Both the position numbers and the translations under genes were made by a program. The notes under the pieces were generated by a model. That model had not been told where the DNA came from. It saw only the letters and a program-made list of their open reading frames with translations, and did no database searches. Positions 17,255-26,835 of a stretch of DNA of 64,000 nt are shown here, in pieces. This stretch comes from Adhaeribacter aquaticus DSM 16391. GTDB taxonomy: Bacteria > Bacteroidota > Bacteroidia > Cytophagales > Hymenobacteraceae. Position 1 is the first letter of the stretch. Every line of letters starts with the position of its first letter. The stretch covers positions 1,385,363 to 1,449,362 of the forward strand of contig NZ_KI421517.1 of NCBI RefSeq assembly GCF_000473365.1. Direction: 5' to 3'.

Positions 17255-17942
17255 AATTAATTGCATCATCATCGAGGACGAACCGCTGGCCCTGGAGAAA
17301 ACCAGTGACTTTGTGAGCAAGATCCCATTCCTTAACCTGGCAGCAACCTTTGACAATGCACTGAGCGGCCTGGCGTACCTGAACAGCAATAAGGTAGACC
17401 TGCTCTTCCTGGATATTAACATGGATGAATTAACGGGTATAGACTTGCTCGAAAGCACCAGGATTAACAGCGAAGTAATAATTACCACCGCGTACCAGGA
17501 GTATGCCCTGAAAGGCTATGAACTACGCATTACCGATTACCTGTTGAAGCCATTTACTTTTAACCGTTTTTTACAGGCGGCCAATAAAGCCCAGGAAAAC
17601 CTGAATAACCGGCAAGCAGCTTCACCTCCTGAATTTATTTTTGTAAAAACCGAAAACCGCCTGGAGAAAGTCCTGCTCAATGAAATTATTTTTATTGAGG
17701 GAATGAGAGATTACCGGAGAATTCATACCGGAACCAGGAAGATAATGACCTTGCAAAACTTTAGCGAGTTTGAAAAAATTATTCCTTCCACCATGTTATG
17801 CAGGGTTCATAAATCCTTTATGGTGGCCATAAATAAAATTGAATCCATTGAGCGAAGCCGGATAAAGATAGGCGATGAATTAATTCCTATTTCCGATACT
17901 TACAAAGACGCTTTCTTCCAACTCGTCAACTACAGGGCATAG
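17247..17942 (+). CDS. LytTR-family response regulator
   Basis: The 231-residue product has a receiver domain (1-115) with acidic pair ED at 10-11, phosphoacceptor D at about 55 (LLFLDINMDELTG) and K at about 105 (YLLKPF), then a LytTR DNA-binding domain (about 130-231) with IIFIEGMRDYRRIHTGTRK and FMVAINKIESI. It is the partner of the kinase upstream, which it overlaps. Genes for the outer-membrane and DUF4386 proteins follow on the same strand and may be its targets. Confidence 0.95.
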   Translation: MNKINCIIIEDEPLALEKTSDFVSKIPFLNLAATFDNALSGLAYLNSNKVDLLFLDINMDELTGIDLLESTRINSEVIITTAYQEYALKGYELRITDYLLKPFTFNRFLQAANKAQENLNNRQAASPPEFIFVKTENRLEKVLLNEIIFIEGMRDYRRIHTGTRKIMTLQNFSEFEKIIPSTMLCRVHKSFMVAINKIESIERSRIKIGDELIPISDTYKDAFFQLVNYRA

Positions 17943-18061
17943 TACCATGTCCGTTTGCAGATTAAAAACGGCAGGATGCAGACGTCTTGTCCCGCTTTGC
18001 ATATCGTAATTGCAGCCCCTTTCGGTGCCCTATATTTTTGTTCTATAAATCAATAACATTT

Positions 18062-18766
18062 ATGATTATGAACAAAAAAATGAAAACAACGCTGGGAATG
18101 ATTTTCCTTTTTAGCAGTGCATACGGTCAAACAACTGACCTTGGTGTAAAAGCGGATAAAGAGAATAAAGCCATTCCCCAAACCTATTTTACCCCCATCA
18201 TCAAATTGGCAAGTTCCAATCTGAATTATGGTAGTGATAATTCATCGGTAGCAGATTTTAAAAAGGAACTTAAAGGTATCCAGGCGGGTGCTTCTGTCCA
18301 GATAGGCTTAGCGCCCCATGTTTCCCTGCTAACGGAGTTCTACTATATGCGGAAAGGCGGAATATTGAAAGCAAATAATCCTTTAACCACCGATGAAACA
18401 ACTTACAAGTTTAATACTTTAGAGCTACCGGTACTGGCCCGTTTGCATCTGGGCAGAATACACGTGAATGCCGGACCTTCTGTTGCATATTATTTTTCTG
18501 GGAAAGAAAAAACCACTGATCAAACTAAAGCCATTTCTTTTAACAAAACTGGAGATGGCTACCGGCGCCTGAAGGCAGGAATTGGTATGGGAGGCGGCTA
18601 TACGTTTCCAATAAAACAAAAGCAGTTTACTTTGGACATCCGGTATAACCACGGGCTGACTAATATCTCACATTCCAAAGAAATGTACAACCGGAGTATA
18701 GTTGTAAGCATAATTGCAGTTAAACGACCTAACTCAAAACCTGCGACCGAAATAGGTACATTATAA
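18062..18766 (+). CDS. Exported PorT-like outer-membrane beta-barrel protein
   Basis: The product of about 234 residues has a signal peptide (MKTTLGMIFLFSSAYG, cut before QTT). The body has barrel-type strands, including GIQAGASVQIGLAPHVSLLT, YMRKGG and GIGMGGGYTFP, as in the beta-barrel PorT family of Bacteroidota. I chose ATG 18062; ATG 18068 is equally good, while an upstream TTG (17987) would bury the signal peptide. It follows the LytS/LytR pair after about 120 bases and precedes the DUF4386 gene. Confidence 0.75.
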   Translation: MIMNKKMKTTLGMIFLFSSAYGQTTDLGVKADKENKAIPQTYFTPIIKLASSNLNYGSDNSSVADFKKELKGIQAGASVQIGLAPHVSLLTEFYYMRKGGILKANNPLTTDETTYKFNTLELPVLARLHLGRIHVNAGPSVAYYFSGKEKTTDQTKAISFNKTGDGYRRLKAGIGMGGGYTFPIKQKQFTLDIRYNHGLTNISHSKEMYNRSIVVSIIAVKRPNSKPATEIGTL

Positions 18767-18802
18767 CCTTATCTGCATCTAAATTTCTGAAAACATAATG
18801 AT

Positions 18803-19546
18803 ATGAAAAAGAACAGAAGTACAGCAATTGCGGCAGGCGTGTTTTTTATAATAGCAGCAGTTGCCGCAATCGTAAGCCTTATTCTGTACAATCCTATTCT
18901 TCATGATGCGGATTATATCCTGAATGGGGCAGAAAATTCAACCCAAATCAAGTGGGGTGCCTTCTTTGAAATTATAACAGCCTTTGCGGTAATCGGTACC
19001 GCAGTAACCTTATTCCCGGTACTGAAAAAATACAATGAATCCATGGCAGTAGCCACGGTTACTTTCCGATTGCTGGAAGCAACAATCATTATAATTGGCA
19101 TAATGAGCCTGCTAACTATTTTAACTTTACAGCAGCATCCAGGTGAAATCAGCGCAAACAGCGCCGCTTACCTGGTGAATGCCAAATTATTAGTGGCTCT
19201 TCACGATTGGACCTTCCTGTTTGGACCTAACATTGTTTTGGGGCCCAGTACTTTTATAACGGGTTATTTGCTTTACCGATCCGGGCTTGTTCCAGATTTT
19301 ATTAGCGTATTGGGCATGGTAGCCGGACCACTTGTTTCCGCTTCAGGTGTAATGGTCATGTTTGGCATGTACCCTCAGGTTTCGGTATTAGGAGCCCTTA
19401 CTTGCTTACCTGTTTTCCTTTATGAAATGTCGCTGGCAGTTTGGCTTTTAGCTAAGGGTTTTAAGCAGGAAGAAAAGATAAACGAGCCTAAAGTTGATTT
19501 ACAGTTTTATGCCAATGCTCTTGGTCTTAAAAGACCGCATTTATAA
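18803..19546 (+). CDS. DUF4386 integral membrane protein
   Basis: The 247-residue product has about six to seven transmembrane helices (for example AIAAGVFFIIAAVAAIVSL, IITAFAVIGTAVTLFPVL, IIIIGIMSLLTILTL) and the DUF4386 features: KWGAFFEIITA after the first loop, FRLLEA, and HDWTFLFGPNIVLG with a long conserved loop. DUF4386 has no established function. It is 36 bases past the barrel protein and probably in the same transcript. Confidence 0.85.
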   Translation: MKKNRSTAIAAGVFFIIAAVAAIVSLILYNPILHDADYILNGAENSTQIKWGAFFEIITAFAVIGTAVTLFPVLKKYNESMAVATVTFRLLEATIIIIGIMSLLTILTLQQHPGEISANSAAYLVNAKLLVALHDWTFLFGPNIVLGPSTFITGYLLYRSGLVPDFISVLGMVAGPLVSASGVMVMFGMYPQVSVLGALTCLPVFLYEMSLAVWLLAKGFKQEEKINEPKVDLQFYANALGLKRPHL

Positions 19547-20433
19547 AAGAATAGCTCAAGTCTGTTTGTTTAGCAGGTTTTTATAAAAACCTTCAAATAT
19601 TTACGGCTTTAAAATTTAAAAATGCCCTACCACCCTTACACTAAATATAGTTCTTCTGGAAAGTTTTTTCGCAAAAACAATGAGAAGTTAATTATCTATA
19701 TTGGAAGCTTAATAACTAGCTGTTATGCTTGTTTGCGCCTCCCGGAAAAAATAAAAAGGCTGCCGGTTTGTTAGCCTTTTTATATAAAATGTGTTTGTTG
19801 TTAGTTAAAAGATGCAGTGTTGATGGTATAAAGTCACATATAAATATATAGTATAACAAGGATTACATTTTTTTATTAGCTCTTCTTGTATGCGTTTTTG
19901 GTTCCTGCAATTTAGCCAATTTATAAGGGTATTTGTCCAGATCACCTATTACAGTGCCAACTTAACTTATGCTGTTGCCTACTAGTAGAAGTAAGCCGGC
20001 TACGTGCGGTAATAGCACCTTGTTTTAAGTTCTTATCACCTGTTATAAAAAAGAAATAAAAGTTTCGTCCTTCGCATAAATGAGCTGTTCAATGGCAGCA
20101 AACAGGTGCATTTGGATGTTTTAAACCACCATTCTTTTAAGTCTTTGTAATTTGCCTGGGCAAGGATTTTTGTTTTTAAACTTGGGCTATTGCCGGTTAG
20201 TAGCAAAATAAAGTAAAGGTGTAAAGATTACTTTAATCTGTAAAAGAGTCATCCTTTTGATAAACCAGAAAAGAAGGTTCTGCCAGATTTAAATAAACTT
20301 ATGGGTATATTTTTGGTTAATAATGCTTTGAATTTCAATAATTTATAGCTAGACTAGTTCTTTCATAATTTATTGAGGAATTATTTGCTACTAATTTTAA
20401 TAAGGATGCATTTAACCATTTAAAAATATAAAG
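19547..20433. other. Gene-free stretch with decayed sequence
   Basis: Apart from a terminator at 19753-19781 I find no intact gene in these 887 bases. At about 19872-19926 a plus-strand frame reads LLALLVCVFGSCNLANL before a stop. This looks like a lipoprotein signal peptide with a lipobox cysteine, but it has no ATG and no continuation, so it may be a gene remnant. Confidence 0.45.
19753..19781 (+). terminator. Terminator-like hairpin after the LytS/LytR cluster
   Basis: AAAAAGGCT (19753-19761) pairs with AGCCTTTTT (19773-19781). It lies about 200 bases past the DUF4386 stop and would work in both directions. Confidence 0.6.
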
Positions 20434-20886
20434 ATGGAAACAGCGACCAACATACCAAAGGTAATTACTTCCCAGGAAGGAGCTAAGTTTGACATATCAG
20501 GGCATGAGATAACGGTGATACTTCATAACTGGGCAGGAAACAATAACTATGTTTTTCGAATGAGTTCTCCTCCCGGTTCGGGTATTCCGCCACATGTTCA
20601 TAAAAATGAGGATGAAGTAATTTACATCTTAGAAGGTGAGTTTGAAGTAATGGTTGGAGGTGAAGTTTTTAATGCAACTGCAGGCGATTGTTTAAACTTT
20701 GTCCGCAATATTCCACATGCTTATAAAAATATTGGGACGACGGATGCTAAAACATTATGGTATGTAAGTCCGGGTAAAGGCTTTGAAGAATTTTTTGGTG
20801 AGCTAAGCCAATTTCCTCCGGGACCTCCGGATATGGAAAAGCTTAATAGCCTATGTGATAGATATGGGATGAAATTCTTAATATAG
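20434..20886 (+). CDS. Single-domain cupin protein
   Basis: The 150-residue product carries both cupin motifs: GIPPHVHKNEDEVIYILEGE (about 49-68, metal-binding H, H and E) and GDCLNFVRNIPHAYKN (about 86-101, third His). Cupins of this type are metal-dependent dioxygenases, isomerases or sensors; no substrate can be inferred. The C-terminal part (FEEFFGELSQFPPGPPDMEK) is typical of a cupin group found near oxidoreductases. It stands alone and ends before a terminator. Confidence 0.85.
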   Translation: METATNIPKVITSQEGAKFDISGHEITVILHNWAGNNNYVFRMSSPPGSGIPPHVHKNEDEVIYILEGEFEVMVGGEVFNATAGDCLNFVRNIPHAYKNIGTTDAKTLWYVSPGKGFEEFFGELSQFPPGPPDMEKLNSLCDRYGMKFLI

Positions 20887-21029
20887 TTATACCGCTATCA
20901 AGGTGTTTAGGCAATGTCGGTGGACGAATAAGGGATCGGTGTATCGGTATTGAAGTGTGGTTGTTTGTAAACTGAAGGTACCTAAAAGCTAATACTGCAT
21001 AAAAATATTAGTATTAAAAAAAAATTAAC

Positions 21030-21082
21030 AAAAAGCGCCCTCTCCGAAGCTGTTCAAAGGAATCTAGGGAAGGCGTTTTTTT
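21030..21082 (+). terminator. Terminator-like hairpin after the cupin gene
   Basis: AAAAAGCGCC (21030-21039) pairs with GGCGTTTTTT (21072-21081) with one G-T wobble; the 32-base loop has some inner pairing. Seven T close it. Confidence 0.6.
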
Positions 21083-21908
21083 ATAAGCATTAAGTTATTT
21101 ACAGAAAAGCTTTTGCTTTTGTAGATTTAGGATTCAAGTTTTTCCTCTAAGTACTATACTAAATATTACCATGTATCATGAGATACAATGGGTAGGTTGC
21201 TGGATAGTCTTTGGAATAGTTTTACCTTGGCAATATAATGAAAGGACTAGAAGCTATTTTAATAGCTATAACTTTATAAATAACAGCAAGCACTTTTACC
21301 TAAAGGTGAAATGGCCGAAACTGATACCATTTGTCCCTTAGTTTATATTTTATAAAACGTTTTTTCTCTTTAAAAACTAGCGGCATGAATAATTGGGAAA
21401 AATAAGATTTTCAATTGTAAGAAAATCTTGAACCTGACAGGGCAAGCTGACTTTTATGGATATAAATATAACCAAGCGAAGAATACAATTGAAAGTGATC
21501 TGTTTTCGGTAATTATTCCAAACCTAAGCTATAAGATACAGTTGTAACTAAGTGTAATCTTAGCAAAGTTGCTGAAAGAATTCAGCAAAATAATTATATT
21601 AAAAATCACTTCTGAAAGTATTTGAAGCAAATTATCTGATAAGGCAACTGTTAGTAATAAAATAAAAATTCCTATGGTAGCATCAGAGCTTGCTGGTTCT
21701 TAAGTAATGCAATAATGCCAGACGAAATTACCACCCATTACCAGCGCATTTGCAAAAGTGGACGATTCTGGGCGATTAGAAAAATCTAATAATTTTACTA
21801 TTCGGATGATAGCAGAAAAGAACAATGCTTTTAAAATTTACCTACGCATAGGCGCGAAAGGTGACCGGCAATTCTTACGATCACATTCATTACTTTAATT
21901 TGAAATAA
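21083..21908. other. Gene-free stretch with coding remnants
   Basis: No intact gene is visible in these 826 bases, but several stretches keep coding-like composition on the plus strand, including the fragment at 21389-21547. The last 100 bases before 21909 also read as broken coding sequence. Confidence 0.45.
21389..21547 (+). pseudogene. C-terminal remnant of an unidentified protein
   Basis: The frame lacks any ATG and reads NLTGQADFYGYKYNQAKNT, then IESDLFSVIIPNL, ending at TAA 21545-21547. The IESDLFSVIIP ending resembles C-termini of AlbA_2-type ATP/DNA-binding proteins, but the match is from memory and weak. It fits a zone of gene decay. Confidence 0.25.
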
Positions 21909-22973
21909 ATGTTTACAAGAATAATAACAGTAGTAGTCTTTAGCTTATGTATCAGTACAACCTACTCCCAACATTTAAATATTGCCAAACTTGACAGTTT
22001 ATTTCAAACTCTTGAACTGAGTAATAAGTTTATGGGGGGCGTTGCAATTTCTAAAAATGGAGAAATTGTTTATACTAAAAATACTGGTTATTCCGATATT
22101 GAGACCAGCCGAAAATCACAAATCAACACCAAATATAGAATAGGTTCTATCACAAAAACATTTACAGCAATATTGATTTTAAAAGCAATAGATGAAAAAA
22201 AATTAAAACTTGATCAAACAATCGAAAAGTATTTTCCATTAGTTACTAATGCCGATAAAATCACAATAAGAACCCTTTTAAATCAAAGAAGCGGCATTCA
22301 TAATTTCACTAAAGATGAAGATTATGAAAAATATAAATTTAAAGGTAAAACTGAAGATGAAATGATTGCTATTATTTCAAATGCAGGAAGCGATTTTGAA
22401 CCAGACTCAAAAGCAGCATATAGCAATTCAAATTATGTCTTGTTGTCCTATATCCTTGAAAGAATTTATAAAGAACCATATGCTGAAATACTAAACAAAA
22501 AAATAGTGAGGCCACTTGGTTTACGGGATACATACTTTGGCGGTAAAATTGAAATAGAGCATAATGAGACTAATTCATATGAATTTGATAATGATTGGAT
22601 AAAACAGCCTGAAACGAATTTGCTTATGTTTACCGGAGCAGGAGCAATTGTTTCTACTCCAACTGATGTACTTAAATTCGCAGAAGCTGTTTTCAATGGA
22701 AAGGTACTTTCAAGTTCAAGCTTGAAAGCTATGAAAGAAATTAAAGACGATTATGGGTTGGGAATAGGAGAATTTTCTTTTGAAGGAAAATTAAGTTATG
22801 GACACACCGGACACATTGATGGCTTTAATTCCATGTATGGCTATTTTGTAAAAGAAAAGATTTCATTTGCCATAACTTCAAATGGAACAGGTATAAATAA
22901 TAATGCAATCGCAGTAGGCTTATTAAGTATTGTTTTTAATATACCTTATAAAATTTCATTAACCTTCAATTGA
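21909..22973 (+). CDS. Exported serine hydrolase (beta-lactamase family)
   Basis: The 354-residue product has a signal peptide (1-20, ending STTYSQ) and the three active-site motifs: SITK in RIGSITKTFTA, YSN in AYSNSNYVLLSY, and HTG in YGHTGHIDGFNS. It lacks the C-terminal DUF3471-like domain seen in the other hydrolase at 14465. Base composition is more AT-rich than the core genes, suggesting different ancestry. Likely a periplasmic or surface esterase/peptidase; substrate unknown. Confidence 0.88.
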   Translation: MFTRIITVVVFSLCISTTYSQHLNIAKLDSLFQTLELSNKFMGGVAISKNGEIVYTKNTGYSDIETSRKSQINTKYRIGSITKTFTAILILKAIDEKKLKLDQTIEKYFPLVTNADKITIRTLLNQRSGIHNFTKDEDYEKYKFKGKTEDEMIAIISNAGSDFEPDSKAAYSNSNYVLLSYILERIYKEPYAEILNKKIVRPLGLRDTYFGGKIEIEHNETNSYEFDNDWIKQPETNLLMFTGAGAIVSTPTDVLKFAEAVFNGKVLSSSSLKAMKEIKDDYGLGIGEFSFEGKLSYGHTGHIDGFNSMYGYFVKEKISFAITSNGTGINNNAIAVGLLSIVFNIPYKISLTFN

Positions 22974-23132
22974 AATCACGAATGATTAAATAAAACTGCT
23001 ACCAACACTACACAATGGCCATGCCTGATCTGACGCTACACAAGTAAATCAAATTAGAGTTATAAATTGTAATGCTGTAATCGGCTGGCACGGATCCTTA
23101 TGCGATGCCGTTGGTGGTAAAAATTAAAATGA

Positions 23133-23879
23133 ATGGCTAATACTAAGCTTAGATTTCTTTGGAGTAGATTATTTAAATTCAACTGGGTGTTTGGATTGAT
23201 TTTATTAGTAGCCATATGTGTACCCAGATTTTGGATGGTTTTGAATGCAAACCTAACTGGCAATTATGGTAGCATAGGTATTATTATGGCCATTTCTGCT
23301 CTTGTTCCTTTCATCTTTCTATCTAAAGAAGGGCGTAAACAAATAGGGGTTACCAAGCCGAAAAATTATACATGGATTCTGTATTCTTTCCTGGCCGGTA
23401 TCGCCATCAGTGCCATAATTTTTGCATTGGGTTATATTTTATACACAAATACGCTGAATAACTGGTTCGTGTATATTGGACGGTCCTACAACATTGCTAC
23501 GGATTTAAATGCGCAGGATAAACTAATTTATTTTATCGTTTTTGCTGTTACCGGGATGTGCTTTAGCCCAATTGGGGAAGAACTATTTTTTAGAGGAATT
23601 GTGCATTCAAGTTTTAGTGTAAGTTTAGGAGAGAAGCAAGCCACTATAATAGATAGCCTAGCTTTTGCCTTAACACATCTTGCTCATTTTGGCATTGTCT
23701 TTATTTACGACAGGTGGAAGTTCTTGTTTATTCCATCCATACTATGGGTATTGGCGATGTTTATAACAAGTTTAATTTTTATACAGTGTAAGAAAAAGAC
23801 AGGTTCAATAATAGGCGCCATAGCTAGTCATGCAGGGTTTAATTTAGCGATGATATATTTAATCTTTTATCAATTATAA
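23133..23879 (+). CDS. CPBP-family intramembrane glutamic endopeptidase
   Basis: The 248-residue product has about seven to eight membrane helices and the CPBP (Abi) motifs: EE..FRG in SPIGEELFFRGIVHS (about 148-162), the FALTHLAHF motif with His (about 179-187), and AIASHAGFNLAM (about 230-241). The family includes the CAAX proteases of eukaryotes and bacteriocin-immunity proteins. No bacteriocin gene is nearby. Inverted repeats lie on both sides (ACCAAC 23001 with GTTGGT 23110; ATAACG 23880 with CGTTAT 23929). Confidence 0.88.
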   Translation: MANTKLRFLWSRLFKFNWVFGLILLVAICVPRFWMVLNANLTGNYGSIGIIMAISALVPFIFLSKEGRKQIGVTKPKNYTWILYSFLAGIAISAIIFALGYILYTNTLNNWFVYIGRSYNIATDLNAQDKLIYFIVFAVTGMCFSPIGEELFFRGIVHSSFSVSLGEKQATIIDSLAFALTHLAHFGIVFIYDRWKFLFIPSILWVLAMFITSLIFIQCKKKTGSIIGAIASHAGFNLAMIYLIFYQL

Positions 23880-24032
23880 ATAACGCCAACTTCGGCCGAC
23901 ATTCCTGCTGCCAATTACACAAAGCCGTTATCGGAAAGCTTAAATAATCCTTCATAATTGACAATGGGTTATTTTAAAACTTGCCAATAATATTTAAATT
24001 ATTATTAATGACAAGTACTACAAAACAACTAG

Positions 24033-24191
24033 GATTATTTTCAAAGGAAGCCGTCAGAAATTTACTATGAACTAGGTTATGAGAGTTTATCTGCTTTTAG
24101 TAATGAGTTCAAAAAACACTTTGGGTTGTCTCCTAAGCAGCTTCAGACCCATAATGAACAGACAGCGAAAGCATTTGAACCTTTAGCGTAA
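24033..24191 (+). pseudogene. C-terminal remnant of an AraC-family regulator
   Basis: After a TAG the frame reads KPSEIYYELGYESLSAFSNE, then FKKHFGLSPKQLQ. That is the second helix-turn-helix of AraC proteins (IA.ELGF.s.s.Fs..Fkk..G.sPk). Everything before it is gone, so the gene is truncated. The stop is TAA 24189-24191. Confidence 0.7.
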
Positions 24192-24237
24192 CACCTATAT
24201 GGGGATATTCCTGCACTTTTATAAAAATTTAAGAACA

Positions 24238-24573
24238 ATGAAAATAGCATGCTCTTTTGTTGCTTTAGCAGGGTGCAGGTATCGGGTCTGGCCAAACTTT
24301 TACGTTTAAAAGCAAGGGACAAAGCGGTCAGGCTACACACCAAGGGGCATCATACGGATTAGGCTTTGGTGGCAGAAACCTATTACCGCAGCTCTTTTGG
24401 AAAAACCTGCCCCAAGGAGTTGAAAGATTTGGCATAAGTATTTTTGATGAAACCACTCCGATAGTAGCGGGTAGTGGCACCAGTATTTAGTAACTGTTTA
24501 TGTTCTAGAAGCTGAAAAGTTCGGTTTAGATAATCAGGTAAATCGAGCAGTTGGGAATTTTACGCTGCAATAA
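24238..24573 (+). pseudogene. Decayed YbhB/YbcL-family PEBP protein
   Basis: From the ATG at 24238 a signal-like start is frameshifted. Later frames read FTFKSKGQSGQATHQG, then NLLPQLFWKNLPQGVERFGI and SIFDETTPIVAGSG, matching the ISPqLsWkn.P.gtksfa.tvyDpdaPtGsG core of YbhB-type proteins. A TAG at 24488-24490 interrupts it. A second frame, YVLEAEKFGLDNQVNRAVGN up to TAA 24571-24573, matches the C-terminal end (yaLd.d.l.L). The conserved WWHWV..NIP centre is deleted. Confidence 0.7.
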
Positions 24574-24648
24574 CTTCTGATAGAAAACGCTACCCTGATT
24601 TTCTACTATAAAAGATAAAGCTTATTAAACCTGTAAAATAACGTCTAC

Positions 24649-25401
24649 ATGAAATGGAATACGAATCTCTATGATAACAAGCACGAATTTGTGTCGCAGT
24701 ACGGACAAGATGTAGTCGAGCTTTTAAGTCCTAAAGAAGGAGAACTTATACTGGACCTGGGCTGCGGTACCGGCGATCTAGCTGCCGTGATAAGAGATAG
24801 AAAGGCAACGGTTATTGGAATAGATAGCTCACCTGATATGATTGAAACCGCCTCTAAAAAGTACCCAGATATTCAGTTTGAGGTGAAGTCGGCGACTGAT
24901 TTTACTTATGAGCAAAAGTTTGATGCTATCTTTTCTAACGCAACACTACACTGGGTACTGGATTACAAAAAAGCCATTGCTTGCATCTACGATAATCTGA
25001 AAGAAAACGGAGGAAGGTTTGTGGCAGAGTTTGGTGGAAAAGGGAATGTAGCAAGTATTATAGACGCCTTGAAAAGTACCTTGAGGAACAAAGGCTATAT
25101 CAGTAATGCTGAAAAAACCGTTTGGTATTTCCCTTCATTACCGGCTTATACCTCGCTGCTGGAAGAAGCAGGGTTTCGGGTAACCTTTGCTGCGCACTTT
25201 GACCGGCCTACCCTCTTACAGGATGGACACGGATTAAAAAATTGGCTCCGCATGTTTGCTACCTCTTACCTAGCAGGCTTAAGCAATGATGTCGTAGAAA
25301 CCGTGTTGCAGGATGTGGAAGATCAGCTAAGAGAAACTAATCTGAAAGATGGTGCCTGGTATGCTGATTATGTACGGCTAAGAGTAGTAGCAAGCAAGTA
25401 A
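24649..25401 (+). CDS. Class I SAM-dependent methyltransferase
   Basis: The 250-residue product has motif I as LDLGCGTGDLA (about 36-46), the acidic end of strand 2 in VIGIDSSPDMIE (about 59-70), and motif IV region FDAIFSNATLHWV (about 91-103). The overall pattern is closest to trans-aconitate 2-methyltransferase-like and Tam-type enzymes. The acceptor is unknown. Two DinB-fold genes follow on the same strand, each after about 80 bases, but shared transcription is not shown. Confidence 0.88.
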   Translation: MKWNTNLYDNKHEFVSQYGQDVVELLSPKEGELILDLGCGTGDLAAVIRDRKATVIGIDSSPDMIETASKKYPDIQFEVKSATDFTYEQKFDAIFSNATLHWVLDYKKAIACIYDNLKENGGRFVAEFGGKGNVASIIDALKSTLRNKGYISNAEKTVWYFPSLPAYTSLLEEAGFRVTFAAHFDRPTLLQDGHGLKNWLRMFATSYLAGLSNDVVETVLQDVEDQLRETNLKDGAWYADYVRLRVVASK

Positions 25402-25482
25402 AATAATCTTTAAGTAAAGTAAGGCCCACCCCAAGGAGAAGGCCATTAGTTATTTTGTCTGAATTAAGTAAACCAGAACGCT

Positions 25483-26058
25483 ATGCAGACCAATTATTTA
25501 GAAAGTGTGATCAGGCAGTTTGAGTATTATAAAATGCTCGGAGAAAAAACTTTTGCTCAAGTACCAGCTGAAAAGCTGTTTTGGCAATACAACGAAGAAA
25601 GCAATAGCATTGCCATTATTGTAAATCATTTGTGGGGCAACATGTTAAGCAGATGGACACATTTCCTGACAACTGATGGCGAAAAAGAATGGCGCGACAG
25701 AGATGCAGAATTTGAAAGTACTATTACCACCAAGGAGGAGCTGTTGCAAAAATGGGATGAAGCCTGGAAAGTACTCTTGGATACCTTAAACGCATTATCT
25801 GAAGATGACCTTAGCAAAACAGTTTATATCCGTAATCAGGGGCATACAGTATTGGAAGCTATCAACCGGCAGTTAGCCCATTACCCTTATCATATCGGGC
25901 AAATAGTTTTTATTGGAAAAATGGTGGCAGAAAAATGGGATTCACTTTCTATTCCCAAAGGAAACTCAAAACAGTTTAATGCTGAGAAATTTTCAAAATC
26001 AAAGCATAAAGAGCATTTCACCGAGGAGTTTTTGAAAAACAATAAAAATGCTGGTTGA
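25483..26058 (+). CDS. DinB-fold protein (DUF1572)
   Basis: The 191-residue product is a four-helix-bundle protein of the DinB/YfiT superfamily, DUF1572 branch: NSIAIIVNHLWGNMLSRW with the metal His (about 41-58), and RQLAHYPYHIGQIVFIGK with two further His (about 127-144). Such proteins are metal-dependent thiol S-transferases or of unknown activity. The gene is one of three DinB-fold genes in the window (others at 26137 and 51908). Confidence 0.85.
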   Translation: MQTNYLESVIRQFEYYKMLGEKTFAQVPAEKLFWQYNEESNSIAIIVNHLWGNMLSRWTHFLTTDGEKEWRDRDAEFESTITTKEELLQKWDEAWKVLLDTLNALSEDDLSKTVYIRNQGHTVLEAINRQLAHYPYHIGQIVFIGKMVAEKWDSLSIPKGNSKQFNAEKFSKSKHKEHFTEEFLKNNKNAG

Positions 26059-26136
26059 TGTTCATTTAGTTACTGGTAAAAAAGAATATTCACTAAAGGG
26101 GTAGGTAAAATATTTAAACGCTGAAATTAATTTGCT

Positions 26137-26661
26137 ATGCAATTTTCTTTATCTAAATCATTAGAAGTTCTTGAGCGAACACCTCAGGTTCTTTTCTCTA
26201 TGTTGAATAACCTGAGCTCCCAATGGATAGAAGCCAATGAAGGAGAGAATACCTGGACGCCGAAAGAAATAGTGGCTCATCTCATTATTTGCGAGAAAAC
26301 AAATTGGCTGACAAGAGCAAAAATTATCTTATCTGATTCGACGGATAAAATATTATCTCCAATTGATATGATGGGTCATTTTGACCTAGCGAAAAACAGT
26401 TCGCTACAGGATTTATTAAAAGGGTTTTCCCGGTTAAGGGAGTGCAGCCTGGATGAGTTAAAAAAACTAAGTTCTGACGAAAGTAGCTTGCAAAAAACGG
26501 CTATGCATCCAAAAGTAGGAGAAGTAAGCCTGCAACAATTAATAGCTACCTGGGTTACGCATGATTTAAGTCATATAACTCAAATTTCAAGAGTAATGGC
26601 CAGGCAACAGAAAGAGCAGGTGGGCCCCTTTGAGGTTTTTCTTAAAATTTTAAATGCCTAA
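26137..26661 (+). CDS. DinB-family protein
   Basis: The 174-residue product fits DinB: WTPKEIVAHLIICEKTNW with the first metal His (about 46-63) and the second His pair near LIATWVTHDLSHITQISRVM (about 131-150). It is not a close copy of its neighbour at 25483, so the tandem arrangement reflects two families. Function unknown; possible roles are thiol-dependent detoxification or stress response. Confidence 0.82.
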   Translation: MQFSLSKSLEVLERTPQVLFSMLNNLSSQWIEANEGENTWTPKEIVAHLIICEKTNWLTRAKIILSDSTDKILSPIDMMGHFDLAKNSSLQDLLKGFSRLRECSLDELKKLSSDESSLQKTAMHPKVGEVSLQQLIATWVTHDLSHITQISRVMARQQKEQVGPFEVFLKILNA

Positions 26662-26835
26662 CCAGTATCATGAATCCTGAAAAGCGTGATAGTTTGCCCT
26701 AGTATTTGAACTGAATGATGCCAGGCAAGCTAGTAATATTTATGATAAGTAGCCTTTGATAGCAATGGCTTGTAACCACAAGCTAATACCATCAATTTCT
26801 GTTATAAAGTATCTACTGATTTAATCAATCCTCCC

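Noticed and set aside
19872-19926. Small lipoprotein gene
   Set aside because: The signal-like frame with a lipobox has no start codon and stops four residues after the cysteine; recorded only as a possible remnant.
23001-23936. Integron attC sites around the CPBP gene
   Set aside because: The ends do not fit the RYYYAAC/GTTRRRY core sites and no integrase is seen.
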